From assembly GCA_012511395.1 (NCBI GenBank), contig JAAZGD010000103.1, forward strand, positions 1 through 7,364: a stretch of 7,364 bases of DNA, given 5' to 3'. The stretch's first letter is position 1. Every line of letters starts with the position of its first letter. Both the position numbers and the translations under genes were made by a program. The notes beneath the pieces are model-generated. The model was not told where the DNA came from and made no database searches. It worked only from the letters and a program-made list of their open reading frames with translations. Below, piece by piece: positions 1 through 6,254 of the stretch. The stretch comes from Clostridiales bacterium (GTDB lineage Bacteria > Bacillota > Clostridia > Peptostreptococcales > Anaerovoracaceae).

Positions 1-1085
1 AGATGGCTATCTTCCTCCTCACCTATGGGAGTTTCCTAAGACACAGGCTCTTCGGCAATATTTATAATCTCTTTTAGTTTTTCAGTGGTTATGTCCATTT
101 CATTTGCTATCTCTTCATGGGAAGGCTCTCTGCCATATTCCTGTAAAAGCTGTCTTGAAACTCTTATAAGCTTATTGATGGTTTCCACCATATGTACAGG
201 TATCCTTATGGTCCTTGCTTGGTCTGCAATGCTTCTTGTAATAGCCTGTCTTATCCACCATGTTGCGTAGGTGGAAAACTTAAAGCCTCTTCTCCAGTCA
301 TACTTGTCAACAGCCTTCATAAGGCCTAAGTTGCCTTCTTGTATAAGGTCTAAGAACAACATACCTCTTCCTACATACCTTTTTGCTATGGAAACTACTA
401 ACCTTAAATTCGCTTCACAAAGCTCGTTCTTAGCTTCCATGTCTCCTGCTTCCATTCTTTTTGCAAGTTCCACCTCTTTTTCAGCATCAAGAAGGTCTAC
501 CTTCCCAATCTCTTTAAGGTACATCCTTACAGGGTCATCAACTGCTATTACCTTTTGGAGATTTTCATCCAGATCAGCATCGATCACTTCTTCAGCTTCT
601 TTTTCAACCTCTTCATCATCTTCAGGCTGATTCATGCTTAAAAGCACCTCAATCTCCTCTGTAATCTCCACTTCGATTTTTACGTTGGAGAGGGCTTCAT
701 ATACTTTATCCACCTGGTCCTTGTCCAGTCCTTCTGCCTGCAATGCTTCTAAAACTTCAGTGTCTTTAATTACATCCTTGTTGGAAGCAGCCAATGCCAG
801 CAAATCCTTAATCACCTTTTCTAGGTTTTTATTGCTCTTCATCCCTTCTTCATCCTCAGGTTTCCCCGTTAAAGAGGGTTCCTCATCTTCAGAAGAATCC
901 ACTTTTATTTTTGCTAAGGAAAGGGCTTCATAGACTTTGTCCGTCAGACCATTGGGAATTTTTTTCTTCTTAAGAGCCTTTAAAACATCGCTGTCCTTAA
1001 CCACATTCTCATTGGCAGAAGCCAAATCCACAAGCTCCTTAATCACCTTTTCAATATTTTTATTGCTCCCGGCTGAAACGCTCAT
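1..1085 (-). CDS. rpoD: Primary RNA polymerase sigma factor (RpoD/SigA), 3'-partial, interrupted by an in-frame TAG
   Basis: This is the housekeeping sigma factor that directs core RNA polymerase to -10/-35 promoters. The frame from ATG 1085 to TAG 36-38 gives 349 residues. Residues 7-62 and 84-139 are two copies of region 1.1, followed by an acidic linker (about 153-175). Region 1.2 starts near 183 (DDPVRMYLKEIGKV). Region 2 is fully conserved, including ANLRLVVSIAKRYVGRGM, the core-binding LIQEGNLGLMKAV, and the melting and -10 segment FSTYATWWIRQAITRSIADQ. Region 3.0 (RTIRIPVHMVETINKLIRVS) runs to EEPVS349. After the TAG the same frame continues as ETPIGEEEDSH to the window edge, exactly as in intact homologues, so the stop replaces one Leu codon. 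The sigma finger and region 4 would be lost if the stop is real. The gene starts 1 base after the dnaG stop, behind a strong Shine-Dalgarno, and is surely co-transcribed with dnaG. Family identity is certain; intactness is not. Confidence 0.95.
36..38 (-). other. In-frame amber codon inside rpoD
   Basis: The minus strand reads GCC GAA GAG CCT GTG TCT TAG GAA ACT CCC, i.e. A E E P V S stop E T P. Primary sigma factors have Leu at this position, so TTG to TAG is a single-base difference. TAG also ends dnaG at 1087-1089, where the protein has its expected C-terminus, so TAG does act as a stop in this genome. A sequencing error, a nonsense mutation or readthrough are the remaining readings. The site is only 36 bases from the window edge. 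Confidence 0.9.
669..836 (-). repeat. rpoD region 1.1 domain repeat, copy B
   Basis: Residues 84-139 of RpoD, starting SNKNLEKVIKDL and ending DKVYEALSNVKIEV. Its middle (ALQAEGLDKDQVDKVYEAL) looks like the usual firmicute region 1.1 with a Q-V/I-D-x-V-Y-E-x-L motif, so this is probably the ancestral copy in the normal position before the acidic linker and region 1.2. Met82 (codon 840-842) just precedes it and could act as an internal start. Confidence 0.85.
900..1067 (-). repeat. rpoD region 1.1 domain repeat, copy A
   Basis: Residues 7-62 of RpoD, starting SNKNIEKVIKEL and ending near DKVYEALSLAKIKV. It aligns without gaps to residues 84-139, with 31 of 56 positions identical by my count. 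The pattern of a helical start, a V-L-x-A-L core and DKVYEAL-x(4)-I-x-V matches sigma-70 region 1.1 of Gram-positive SigA proteins. This copy is the more diverged one in its middle (ALKKKKIPNGLT), which is basic where the other copy is neutral to acidic. Confidence 0.85.
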
Positions 1086-1086
1086 T

Positions 1087-2817
1087 CTATATCCCTCCCC
1101 TTCGTGATCTTTCTTTTTGAATGCTCATAAGCTCTTCCATAAGAGCCTTTTCTCTTTCTGATCTGTCCTCGTCTTCATCAAAGCTTTCCTGAAGCAGATC
1201 CAGAATTTCAAGAATAGCTTTTTCCCTTTTGCTTTTTCTTTCAGCCTCAAATGTCAGGATGCATTCTTCAAGCACTTGAGCCTCTCTGCCTGCCACCACT
1301 ATATTATCTCTTATATCATTTACCACCATCAATTGATCTTCATCAAATGAATCTGTAAGCTTCTTTATATCTATAACCTTTTCCAAAGTTATATGTTCCT
1401 TTATCTTTTCGTAAATGGAAATACCCATATAGCTTTCAAAAACTTCCTCATAGGGCATAACCTTGCTAAGGTAGTCCTCCCTTGTAATAAGAAGGCGTAT
1501 AAATGTTTTCTCCAGACTGGAAATACTCCTGTCTTTAATATCCTGAAGCCTTTCCTGTTTTACTAAAATCGATGGCTTAAGCCCTGTCTTTTCTGCTCCT
1601 TCTTCCATTTCCCTTCTGATGGCGCCTTCTGCAATACCTGTTTTTTGAGAAAGTCCTGTTAAATACCCTTCCCTCTCTATTTCAGATAATCCTCTTAGAA
1701 AATCTGCCGCTTTTTTCAGAAAATCAAGTCTGCCTTCCAGACTGGTTAAATCGCTGTCCTTCTCTATTATTGACAGCATATACAAAGGATATGGCATAGC
1801 CTCTTTCAACAGCTCCATAAAGTTTTCCTTACCCTTTTCCCTGATGAAATCATCAGGGTCCTTGCCCTCAGGAAGTATTAATGCTTTCGCCTTAAGCCCT
1901 TCTTTATAAAGGACAGGCAACCCTCTTACGGCAGCCATTATTCCGGCTGTGTCCTGGTCATATGAAAGTACGGCTTCATTAACATACCTTCTGATCAATT
2001 TAGCTTGATTTTCAGTAAGAGCTGTTCCAAGAGAAGCGCCAACATTTTTTATACCTTTCTGATACAGAGCTATAACATCCATATAACCCTCTACAAGAAT
2101 AATAAACCCTGCTTTTCCCACATCTGTTCTTGTAATGTTCAAGCCGTAAATCTGGTTCTTTTTATAAAACACAGGGGTTTCAGGAGAGTTCAAATACTTG
2201 GGTTCACCTTTGTCCACCACCCTGCCTCCAAAGCCCACAACCTTGCCTCCTGTGTTTATTATGGGAAACATCACTCTGTCTCTGAACTTGTCAAAATACT
2301 TTTCCTTTGACAAGGTGACAAGGCCTGCCTCCAAAAGCTTTTCTTTCTTAATTCCTTTTTCTTCAAAATGCTTTATTAAAGAATCCCATTGGCCATCTTT
2401 ATAGCCTATGCCGAACTTCTTTATGGTAGCAGGTTCAATCCCCCTTTTTAACAGATAACTATAGCCGGGGTTTTCTCCTTTGCTTATGGAATCATAAAAG
2501 AATCTGGCTGCAATCCTATTGATTTCATACAGTTCATCCTTCCTGCCTTGAGATCTGCTGTCCGGGTTTTCTATTTGAATTCCGTTGTCTTTGGCCAGTT
2601 TTTCAATAGCTTCCGGAAAAGATAAGCTGTAATACCTTTTTACAAATTCAATAACATCTCCCTTTGCTCCGCAGCCAAAGCAGTTAAATATCTGTTTCTG
2701 GGGAGACACCACAAAACTGGGAGTTTTTTCATTATGAAAAGGACAAAGGCCTTTATAATTAGCCCCTGCTTTTTTTAATGGAACCACTTCCGAAACAAGC
2801 TCCACAATATCTACCAC
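1087..2817 (-). CDS. dnaG: DNA primase DnaG
   Basis: DnaG makes the short RNA primers for the lagging strand at the replication fork, working with the replicative helicase. From GTG 2817 the frame gives 576 residues. The CHC2 zinc finger has C25, H28, C46 and C49 (CPFHNEKTPSF then NCFGCGAKGD). The catalytic core includes KFRDRVMFPI (177-186), and the TOPRIM domain has E243 in VEGYMD and the D287-Q-D289 pair in SYDQDTAG, followed by LPEGKDPDDF. The C-terminal part (about 430-576) is the variable helicase-binding region. Homology clearly extends upstream of the GTG: the same frame adds 12 codons (ATC, then RREDAISEIKN), which match the family N-terminus (E-x-x-I-x-E-I-K-x-x-x-D-I-V). No ATG, GTG or TTG is present there, and a TGA closes the frame at 2857-2859, so the true start is probably at 2851-2853. 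The gene ends in TAG one base before rpoD. Confidence 0.95.
   Translation of the reverse strand: MVDIVELVSEVVPLKKAGANYKGLCPFHNEKTPSFVVSPQKQIFNCFGCGAKGDVIEFVKRYYSLSFPEAIEKLAKDNGIQIENPDSRSQGRKDELYEINRIAARFFYDSISKGENPGYSYLLKRGIEPATIKKFGIGYKDGQWDSLIKHFEEKGIKKEKLLEAGLVTLSKEKYFDKFRDRVMFPIINTGGKVVGFGGRVVDKGEPKYLNSPETPVFYKKNQIYGLNITRTDVGKAGFIILVEGYMDVIALYQKGIKNVGASLGTALTENQAKLIRRYVNEAVLSYDQDTAGIMAAVRGLPVLYKEGLKAKALILPEGKDPDDFIREKGKENFMELLKEAMPYPLYMLSIIEKDSDLTSLEGRLDFLKKAADFLRGLSEIEREGYLTGLSQKTGIAEGAIRREMEEGAEKTGLKPSILVKQERLQDIKDRSISSLEKTFIRLLITREDYLSKVMPYEEVFESYMGISIYEKIKEHITLEKVIDIKKLTDSFDEDQLMVVNDIRDNIVVAGREAQVLEECILTFEAERKSKREKAILEILDLLQESFDEDEDRSEREKALMEELMSIQKERSRRGGI
1093..1100 (-). promoter_or_regulatory. 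Ribosome binding site of rpoD
   Basis: GGGGAGGG lies 7 bases before the rpoD ATG (1083-1085), inside the last codons of dnaG. It fixes the rpoD start at 1085 and supports translation of both copies of region 1.1. Confidence 0.8.
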
Positions 2818-2850
2818 ATTTTTAATTTCGCTTATTGCATCTTCTCTTCT

Positions 2851-2868
2851 GATTTTTCAACCTGCTTT
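2851..2868 (-). promoter_or_regulatory. Probable dnaG translation start: AAAGCAGG, 7-base spacer, ATC
   Basis: The minus strand reads AAAGCAGG (2868-2861), TTGAAAA, then ATC (2853-2851), followed by codons matching the DnaG N-terminus. A consensus site would be AAAGGAGG with ATG. Each element differs from that by one G to C change (positions 2864 and 2851). Either dnaG uses a rare ATC start with a weakened Shine-Dalgarno, or these two bases are errors. The GTG at 2817 has no recognisable ribosome binding site. Confidence 0.5.
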
Positions 2869-2872
2869 CGTG

Positions 2873-2914
2873 AAAAACAAAGAATAAGTAATAATACCCT
2901 ACTATTACTTATTC
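2873..2914 (-). terminator. AT-rich hairpin with T-rich tail between the dNTPase gene and dnaG
   Basis: There is a perfect 12-base inverted repeat, GAATAAGTAATA (2914-2903 read on the minus strand) and TATTACTTATTC (2893-2882), with a 9-base loop. It is followed directly on the minus strand by TTTGTTTTT (2881-2873). The order stem then T-run occurs only on the minus strand, which fits a terminator or attenuator after the dNTPase gene. The stem has only two G-C pairs, so it would be weak; partial read-through, or a role as an operator or RNA-processing site for dnaG-rpoD, is equally possible. A TATTAT (2896-2891) inside it could be a -10 element, but only a poor -35 (GTGTCG, 17 bases upstream) goes with it. 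Confidence 0.4.
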
Positions 2915-2941
2915 GACACATTTATCATATTGCTTTAATTA

Positions 2942-3943
2942 TTATTTAAATTTTTCTTCGTAAAGCCTTTTGGCATACCCGTCGGTCATTCCTGCTATGT
3001 AGTCCTTCACCACCTCATTTGGTCCCGATTCCTCTGACAGGGCCAAAAGATTTTCGGGAAGCTCCCACAGATGAGTTATATAGTAGCTGTAGAGAGAAAT
3101 TATAACCTTGTCAGCCTCTTCCAACACTTCTTTTCTCTTAACACCGGGATTAAGATATACTCTTTTAAACATAAATTCCCTCAGCAGATCCATATAATAT
3201 CCGCATTCCCGGGACATGGCTACAGCAGGCCTGTCATAAGAATTTTCAACGGTATCAAGCACCATGGTATTTACCCTTTGCCTGTGGTCATTTCCAAGAT
3301 ATGAGGAGCACTCCCTTGGAATTTCTCCGCCTTCAAGAATTCCGCCCTGTATGGCATCATCAATATCGTGGTTGATATAGGCTATTCTGTCTGAAAGCTT
3401 CACTGTCTGACCTTCAAGGGTAAAGGGTGTAATATTGCCTGTGTGATTTAAAATCCCGTCTCTTACCTCATAGGTAAGATTTAATCCTCTTCCTCCGGGC
3501 CCTTTTTCCCCCTCTAGCACATCTACCACTCTAAGGCTTTGTATGTGATGGGAAAAACAGCCGGGATGAATGTAGTCCAAGGTTTCTTCTCCCGTATGAC
3601 CAAAGGGAGTATGTCCCAAATCATGGCCTAAGGCTATGGCTTCGATTAAATCCTCGTTTAAACTCAATGCCCTTCCTATGGTCCTTGCAATCTGTCCCAC
3701 TTCAATAGTATGGGTGAGCCTTGTTCTGTAACGGTCCTTCTCGGGAGCTATAAAAACCTGGGTTTTATGCATAAGTCTTCTGAAGGCCCTGGAGTGAATA
3801 ATTCTGTCTCTATCCCTCATAAAATCAGTTCTTATAATGCACTTTTCTTCCTGTTTCTCTCTTCCCTTTGATGTATCAGCTTTTTGAGCATACTGTCCCA
3901 GAAACATGTGCTCCTTTTTTTCAATATCTTCTCTTGTGACCAT
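2942..3943 (-). CDS. Deoxyguanosinetriphosphate triphosphohydrolase-like HD-domain dNTPase
   Basis: Cytoplasmic HD-superfamily enzyme expected to cleave dNTPs into deoxynucleoside and tripolyphosphate. It has 333 residues, the usual length of the short bacterial Dgt-like family. RDRDRIIHSRAFRRLMHKTQ (43-62) is a family signature. The metal ligands are present: H78 in RLTHTIEV, H107-D108 in GHDLGH, and D185 in KLSDRIAYINHDIDDA. H111 and H116 in GHTPFGHTGE are the usual accessory residues. Further signatures are EVRDGILNHTGN and, near the end, YIAGMTDGYAKRLYEE. The ATG at 3943 lies 7 bases after the DUF47 stop and lacks a clear Shine-Dalgarno, so translation is probably coupled to the upstream gene. 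Location just before dnaG-rpoD is a common clostridial arrangement. It cannot be told from sequence whether dGTP or another dNTP is preferred, so I give no symbol, although it is often named dgt. Confidence 0.92.
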   Translation of the reverse strand: MVTREDIEKKEHMFLGQYAQKADTSKGREKQEEKCIIRTDFMRDRDRIIHSRAFRRLMHKTQVFIAPEKDRYRTRLTHTIEVGQIARTIGRALSLNEDLIEAIALGHDLGHTPFGHTGEETLDYIHPGCFSHHIQSLRVVDVLEGEKGPGGRGLNLTYEVRDGILNHTGNITPFTLEGQTVKLSDRIAYINHDIDDAIQGGILEGGEIPRECSSYLGNDHRQRVNTMVLDTVENSYDRPAVAMSRECGYYMDLLREFMFKRVYLNPGVKRKEVLEEADKVIISLYSYYITHLWELPENLLALSEESGPNEVVKDYIAGMTDGYAKRLYEEKFK

Positions 3944-3950
3944 GTTAAAA

Positions 3951-4577
3951 TTAGGCTTTCATCATAACGCCCTGAACCAGGTTTGCCACAGTTTCACAGG
4001 CGTCCAGGGCTTCCTCCATCTCCTCGTATAGATGTTTCCACTTAATAATCTCTATGGGGTCTTTCTCTTCGGAAAACAGATGCATCAAACTGGATCTGTG
4101 AACCACATCCCCCTCATTTTCTATTCTGTTCACCTCAATAATCTGTTTCTTAACCACTTTACATGTTTTTATTTCATGAAGATGCTCAAAGAGAACCTTT
4201 AATTCCCCAATGGCTTCCATTGTTAATGTGGCCATGGTCAGAGCCTCAGGTCTTATTTCCTCAATTCCGAAGACCAGGAATTTGCTGGCTACTTCTTCAA
4301 TCCTGTCAACAATATCGTCCATCCCTTTTGCCAAAGCGTAAATATCTTCCCGCTCAAAGGGCACAGTTTTACACTCATTCAGATATTCGATGATCCTATG
4401 TGTTTTCATATCGCATTCTGTTTCTATAATCTTCAGGTTGCCCACCCTGTTTTGAACATCATCAAACTCTCTTACCAGCTCCTCATAAGCTATTCCTGCA
4501 CCTAACACTTTATCCATAAAATCCAAAAATAAAGTGTAAAAATTCTGCTCCGTTGTTTTCTTTTTGCCCTTCAACAT
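3951..4577 (-). CDS. DUF47 / PhoU-like protein (putative phosphate transport regulator)
   Basis: A 208-residue, all-helical, acidic protein without signal peptide or membrane segments, resembling the DUF47/YkaA family related to PhoU. PhoU-type acidic helix motifs are visible: ETECDMKTHRI (52-62), KGMDDIVDRIEEV (84-96), VNRIENEGDVVHR (149-161) and HLYEEMEEALDACETVANL (172-190). PhoU proteins use such motifs to bind metal clusters. Family members are usually encoded beside a Pit-type phosphate permease and are thought to modulate it. No pit gene lies next to this one in the window; its neighbours are dut and the dNTPase. The start at ATG 4577 is fixed by an excellent AAAGGAGG. The family call is good; the role here is inference. 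Confidence 0.85.
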   Translation of the reverse strand: MLKGKKKTTEQNFYTLFLDFMDKVLGAGIAYEELVREFDDVQNRVGNLKIIETECDMKTHRIIEYLNECKTVPFEREDIYALAKGMDDIVDRIEEVASKFLVFGIEEIRPEALTMATLTMEAIGELKVLFEHLHEIKTCKVVKKQIIEVNRIENEGDVVHRSSLMHLFSEEKDPIEIIKWKHLYEEMEEALDACETVANLVQGVMMKA

Positions 4578-4583
4578 CTTAAG

Positions 4584-4591
4584 CCTCCTTT
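4584..4591 (-). promoter_or_regulatory. Ribosome binding site of the DUF47 gene
   Basis: AAAGGAGG sits 6 bases (CTTAAG) before ATG 4575-4577, in the 20-base gap after dut. It is the cleanest Shine-Dalgarno in the window and serves as the local standard against which the degraded site before dnaG can be judged. Confidence 0.85.
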
Positions 4592-4597
4592 GTTTTT

Positions 4598-5020
4598 TTA
4601 CTTCCCGGAGCTGCCAAAACCGCCTGCTCCTCTTTCAGTTTCAGAAATGCTGTCCGTTACTTCCCATTCTACTCTTTCATATTTTGAAACTATTAATTGG
4701 GCAATTCTGTCGCCCTTGTTTATCACAAAGGTTTCAGTTCCGTGATTTATAAGAATTACCTGAATTTCTCCTCTATAATCAGAATCTACAGTTCCTACAC
4801 CGTTTGCAAGAGTTATTCCGTTTTTTAATGCCAATCCGCTACTTCCTCTGATTTGACCTTCACAGCCCTTTGGAAGTTCAATAAAAAGTCCTGTCTTTAC
4901 AAGGCACCTGGCTTTAGGCTCCAACACATAATTTTCTTTGGCTCTCAAATCCATACCTGATGAGCCCTTAGTTTCATATGAAGGCACATTGCCTGTTTCA
5001 GTGACTATCTTAATTTTCAT
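4598..5020 (-). CDS. dut: dUTP diphosphatase (dUTPase), trimeric type
   Basis: Hydrolyses dUTP to dUMP and diphosphate, which keeps uracil out of DNA and supplies dUMP for dTMP synthesis. It has 140 residues from ATG 5020; a TTG one codon upstream is less likely. The five motifs of the homotrimeric family are in order: I, SSGMDLRA (20-27); II, RGSSGLALKNG (58-68); III, GTVDSDYRGEI (76-86) with catalytic D79 and Y82; IV, KGDRIAQL (102-109); V, RGAGGFGSSG (130-139). Motif II is usually PRSG or GRSG; here the Arg is Ser60 (AGT, 4841-4843), one base from AGA/AGG. The ATG overlaps the TGA of the upstream protease by one base (TGATG), indicating translational coupling; AAAGGAAA lies 10 bases upstream. 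Activity is likely, but the motif II change could weaken it. Confidence 0.95.
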   Translation of the reverse strand: MKIKIVTETGNVPSYETKGSSGMDLRAKENYVLEPKARCLVKTGLFIELPKGCEGQIRGSSGLALKNGITLANGVGTVDSDYRGEIQVILINHGTETFVINKGDRIAQLIVSKYERVEWEVTDSISETERGAGGFGSSGK

Positions 5021-6252
5021 CAAAATACACTTTCCTTTGGAGACACCGCTACATAAGAGAAGCTTTCAGGGCTTGAATAAAGATTGGCCACTCTGTTAAC
5101 ATCCTCCTTTGTAACCTTGTTTATTTTGTCCAGCATCTCTTCTTGGGTAATAACCTTATTCATTAAAAGAAGATTCCTGCCCATAGACATCATTCTGCTC
5201 TGAGTTCTTTCCATACTGAAAACTATATTGCTCTTTCCCTGATTCTTGGCTTTAATCAGCTCCTCAGAGGAAATGCCCTTCTCCTTGATCTGCAAGAGCT
5301 CAGACTGAATTCCCTCAATACATTCATCCACCTTTTCGTGGGCAGTCCCTGCATATATTAAGAGTGCTCCTGCTCTTACCATCACCTGAGGCATGCTCAT
5401 AACTGTGTAGGCAAGTCCTCTTTCCTCTCTTATATGTTGAAACAGCCTGGAGCTCATGGATCCTCCGAGAATATTATTATAAAATATAGCACTGTAATAA
5501 TCCTCTGAGTCCAAGGTTGTAAACCTGGTCCCCAAACATAGATTAGTCTGCTCGATCTCCTTTACCACTGTAGCCTTTGAAGGATTATATACTGCCAAAG
5601 GCACTTCCTTTGCCTCTTTCTCCTTTCTTAAACAGGACAGCTTCTCAAGAACTATTTCTTTTATTTCTTCAATATCAAACTTTCCCGAAACAGCCACAAC
5701 CGTATCTTTAGCTGCATACTCTTCTTTTATGTAGTCCCTTAAAGTGTCACTGTTCATATTCATCAAGGTATGGCTGTAGCCTGCAATGTCATGCTCCAAA
5801 GGATCGTTCTTAAACACCAGCCTTGTACATTGTTCTATAGAAAGCTCATCGGGCTGATCCTCCAGCATTTTAATCTCTTCCAGAATAACCCGTCTTTCTT
5901 TTTCCATTTCTTTTTCTAAAAAGGTGCTCTCTGAAAGCATGTCAAAAAGTATGTCCATGGCTTCAGAAAGAGTGTCCTCAGTAGTCTTAAAATAATAGCA
6001 TGTATGGTCTCTTGAGGTGTATGCATTCACTGAGCCTCCAAGCCTGTCAAAGCCATCGGCTATCTGGCTTGCATTCCTTTTATTTGTACCCTTAAACATC
6101 ATATGCTCCACAAAGTGACTGACACCATAATCTGCCTCTCTTTCATCTAAAGAGCCGGCTTTAAAAAAGACTCCCAGAGAAACAGTTTCCACCTGGTCCA
6201 TCATTTCGTATACAATTCTTACACCGTTTTCAAGCTCTATTACATTAATCAT
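5020..6252 (-). CDS. M16 family zinc peptidase, YmxG/MlpA-like processing protease
   Basis: A 410-residue inverzincin-type metallopeptidase, the usual length for the single-unit (two-domain) bacterial M16B proteins. The N-terminal domain carries the inverted zinc motif HFVEH (H46, E49, H50) with the distal Glu ligand at E125/E126 in RRVILEEIKMLEDQPDE. LGGSVNAYTSRDHTCYY (71-87) is the conserved substrate-groove strand. The C-terminal domain has the paired Arg and Tyr of the family in SSRLFQHIREERGLAYTV (about 267-284). There is no signal peptide, so the protein is expected to be cytoplasmic; the physiological substrate in Gram-positives is not established. It begins 2 bases after the SLH gene stop. 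The nearest purine-rich site (GGAAGGA) is about 14 bases from the ATG, longer than usual, which suggests coupling to upstream translation. An M16 gene beside dut is a familiar clostridial pairing. Confidence 0.93.
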   Translation of the reverse strand: MINVIELENGVRIVYEMMDQVETVSLGVFFKAGSLDEREADYGVSHFVEHMMFKGTNKRNASQIADGFDRLGGSVNAYTSRDHTCYYFKTTEDTLSEAMDILFDMLSESTFLEKEMEKERRVILEEIKMLEDQPDELSIEQCTRLVFKNDPLEHDIAGYSHTLMNMNSDTLRDYIKEEYAAKDTVVAVSGKFDIEEIKEIVLEKLSCLRKEKEAKEVPLAVYNPSKATVVKEIEQTNLCLGTRFTTLDSEDYYSAIFYNNILGGSMSSRLFQHIREERGLAYTVMSMPQVMVRAGALLIYAGTAHEKVDECIEGIQSELLQIKEKGISSEELIKAKNQGKSNIVFSMERTQSRMMSMGRNLLLMNKVITQEEMLDKINKVTKEDVNRVANLYSSPESFSYVAVSPKESVF

Positions 6253-6254
6253 AT

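Noticed and set aside
85..933. Long plus-strand open frames opposite rpoD
   Set aside because: They are antisense to well-conserved rpoD codons, have Ser-rich low-complexity translations and no ribosome binding sites or family resemblance.
36..1085. Genome-wide recoding of TAG as a sense codon, from the rpoD amber
   Set aside because: dnaG ends with TAG exactly where the family C-terminus is expected, and the other genes end in TAA or TGA. One site cannot support reassignment.
2005..2404. Plus-strand open frames opposite dnaG
   Set aside because: They overlap the conserved TOPRIM and core coding region on the other strand and resemble no protein family.
2822..2860. Short leader peptide (TTG start, 13 codons including the stop) before dnaG
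   Set aside because: The TTG abuts the AAAGCAGG with no spacer, and the peptide shows no regulatory codon run.
2891..2919. Sigma-A promoter for dnaG (GTGTCG, 17 bases, TATTAT)
   Set aside because: The -35 matches consensus at only about half of positions and the -10 falls within the hairpin; kept only as a note under the hairpin.
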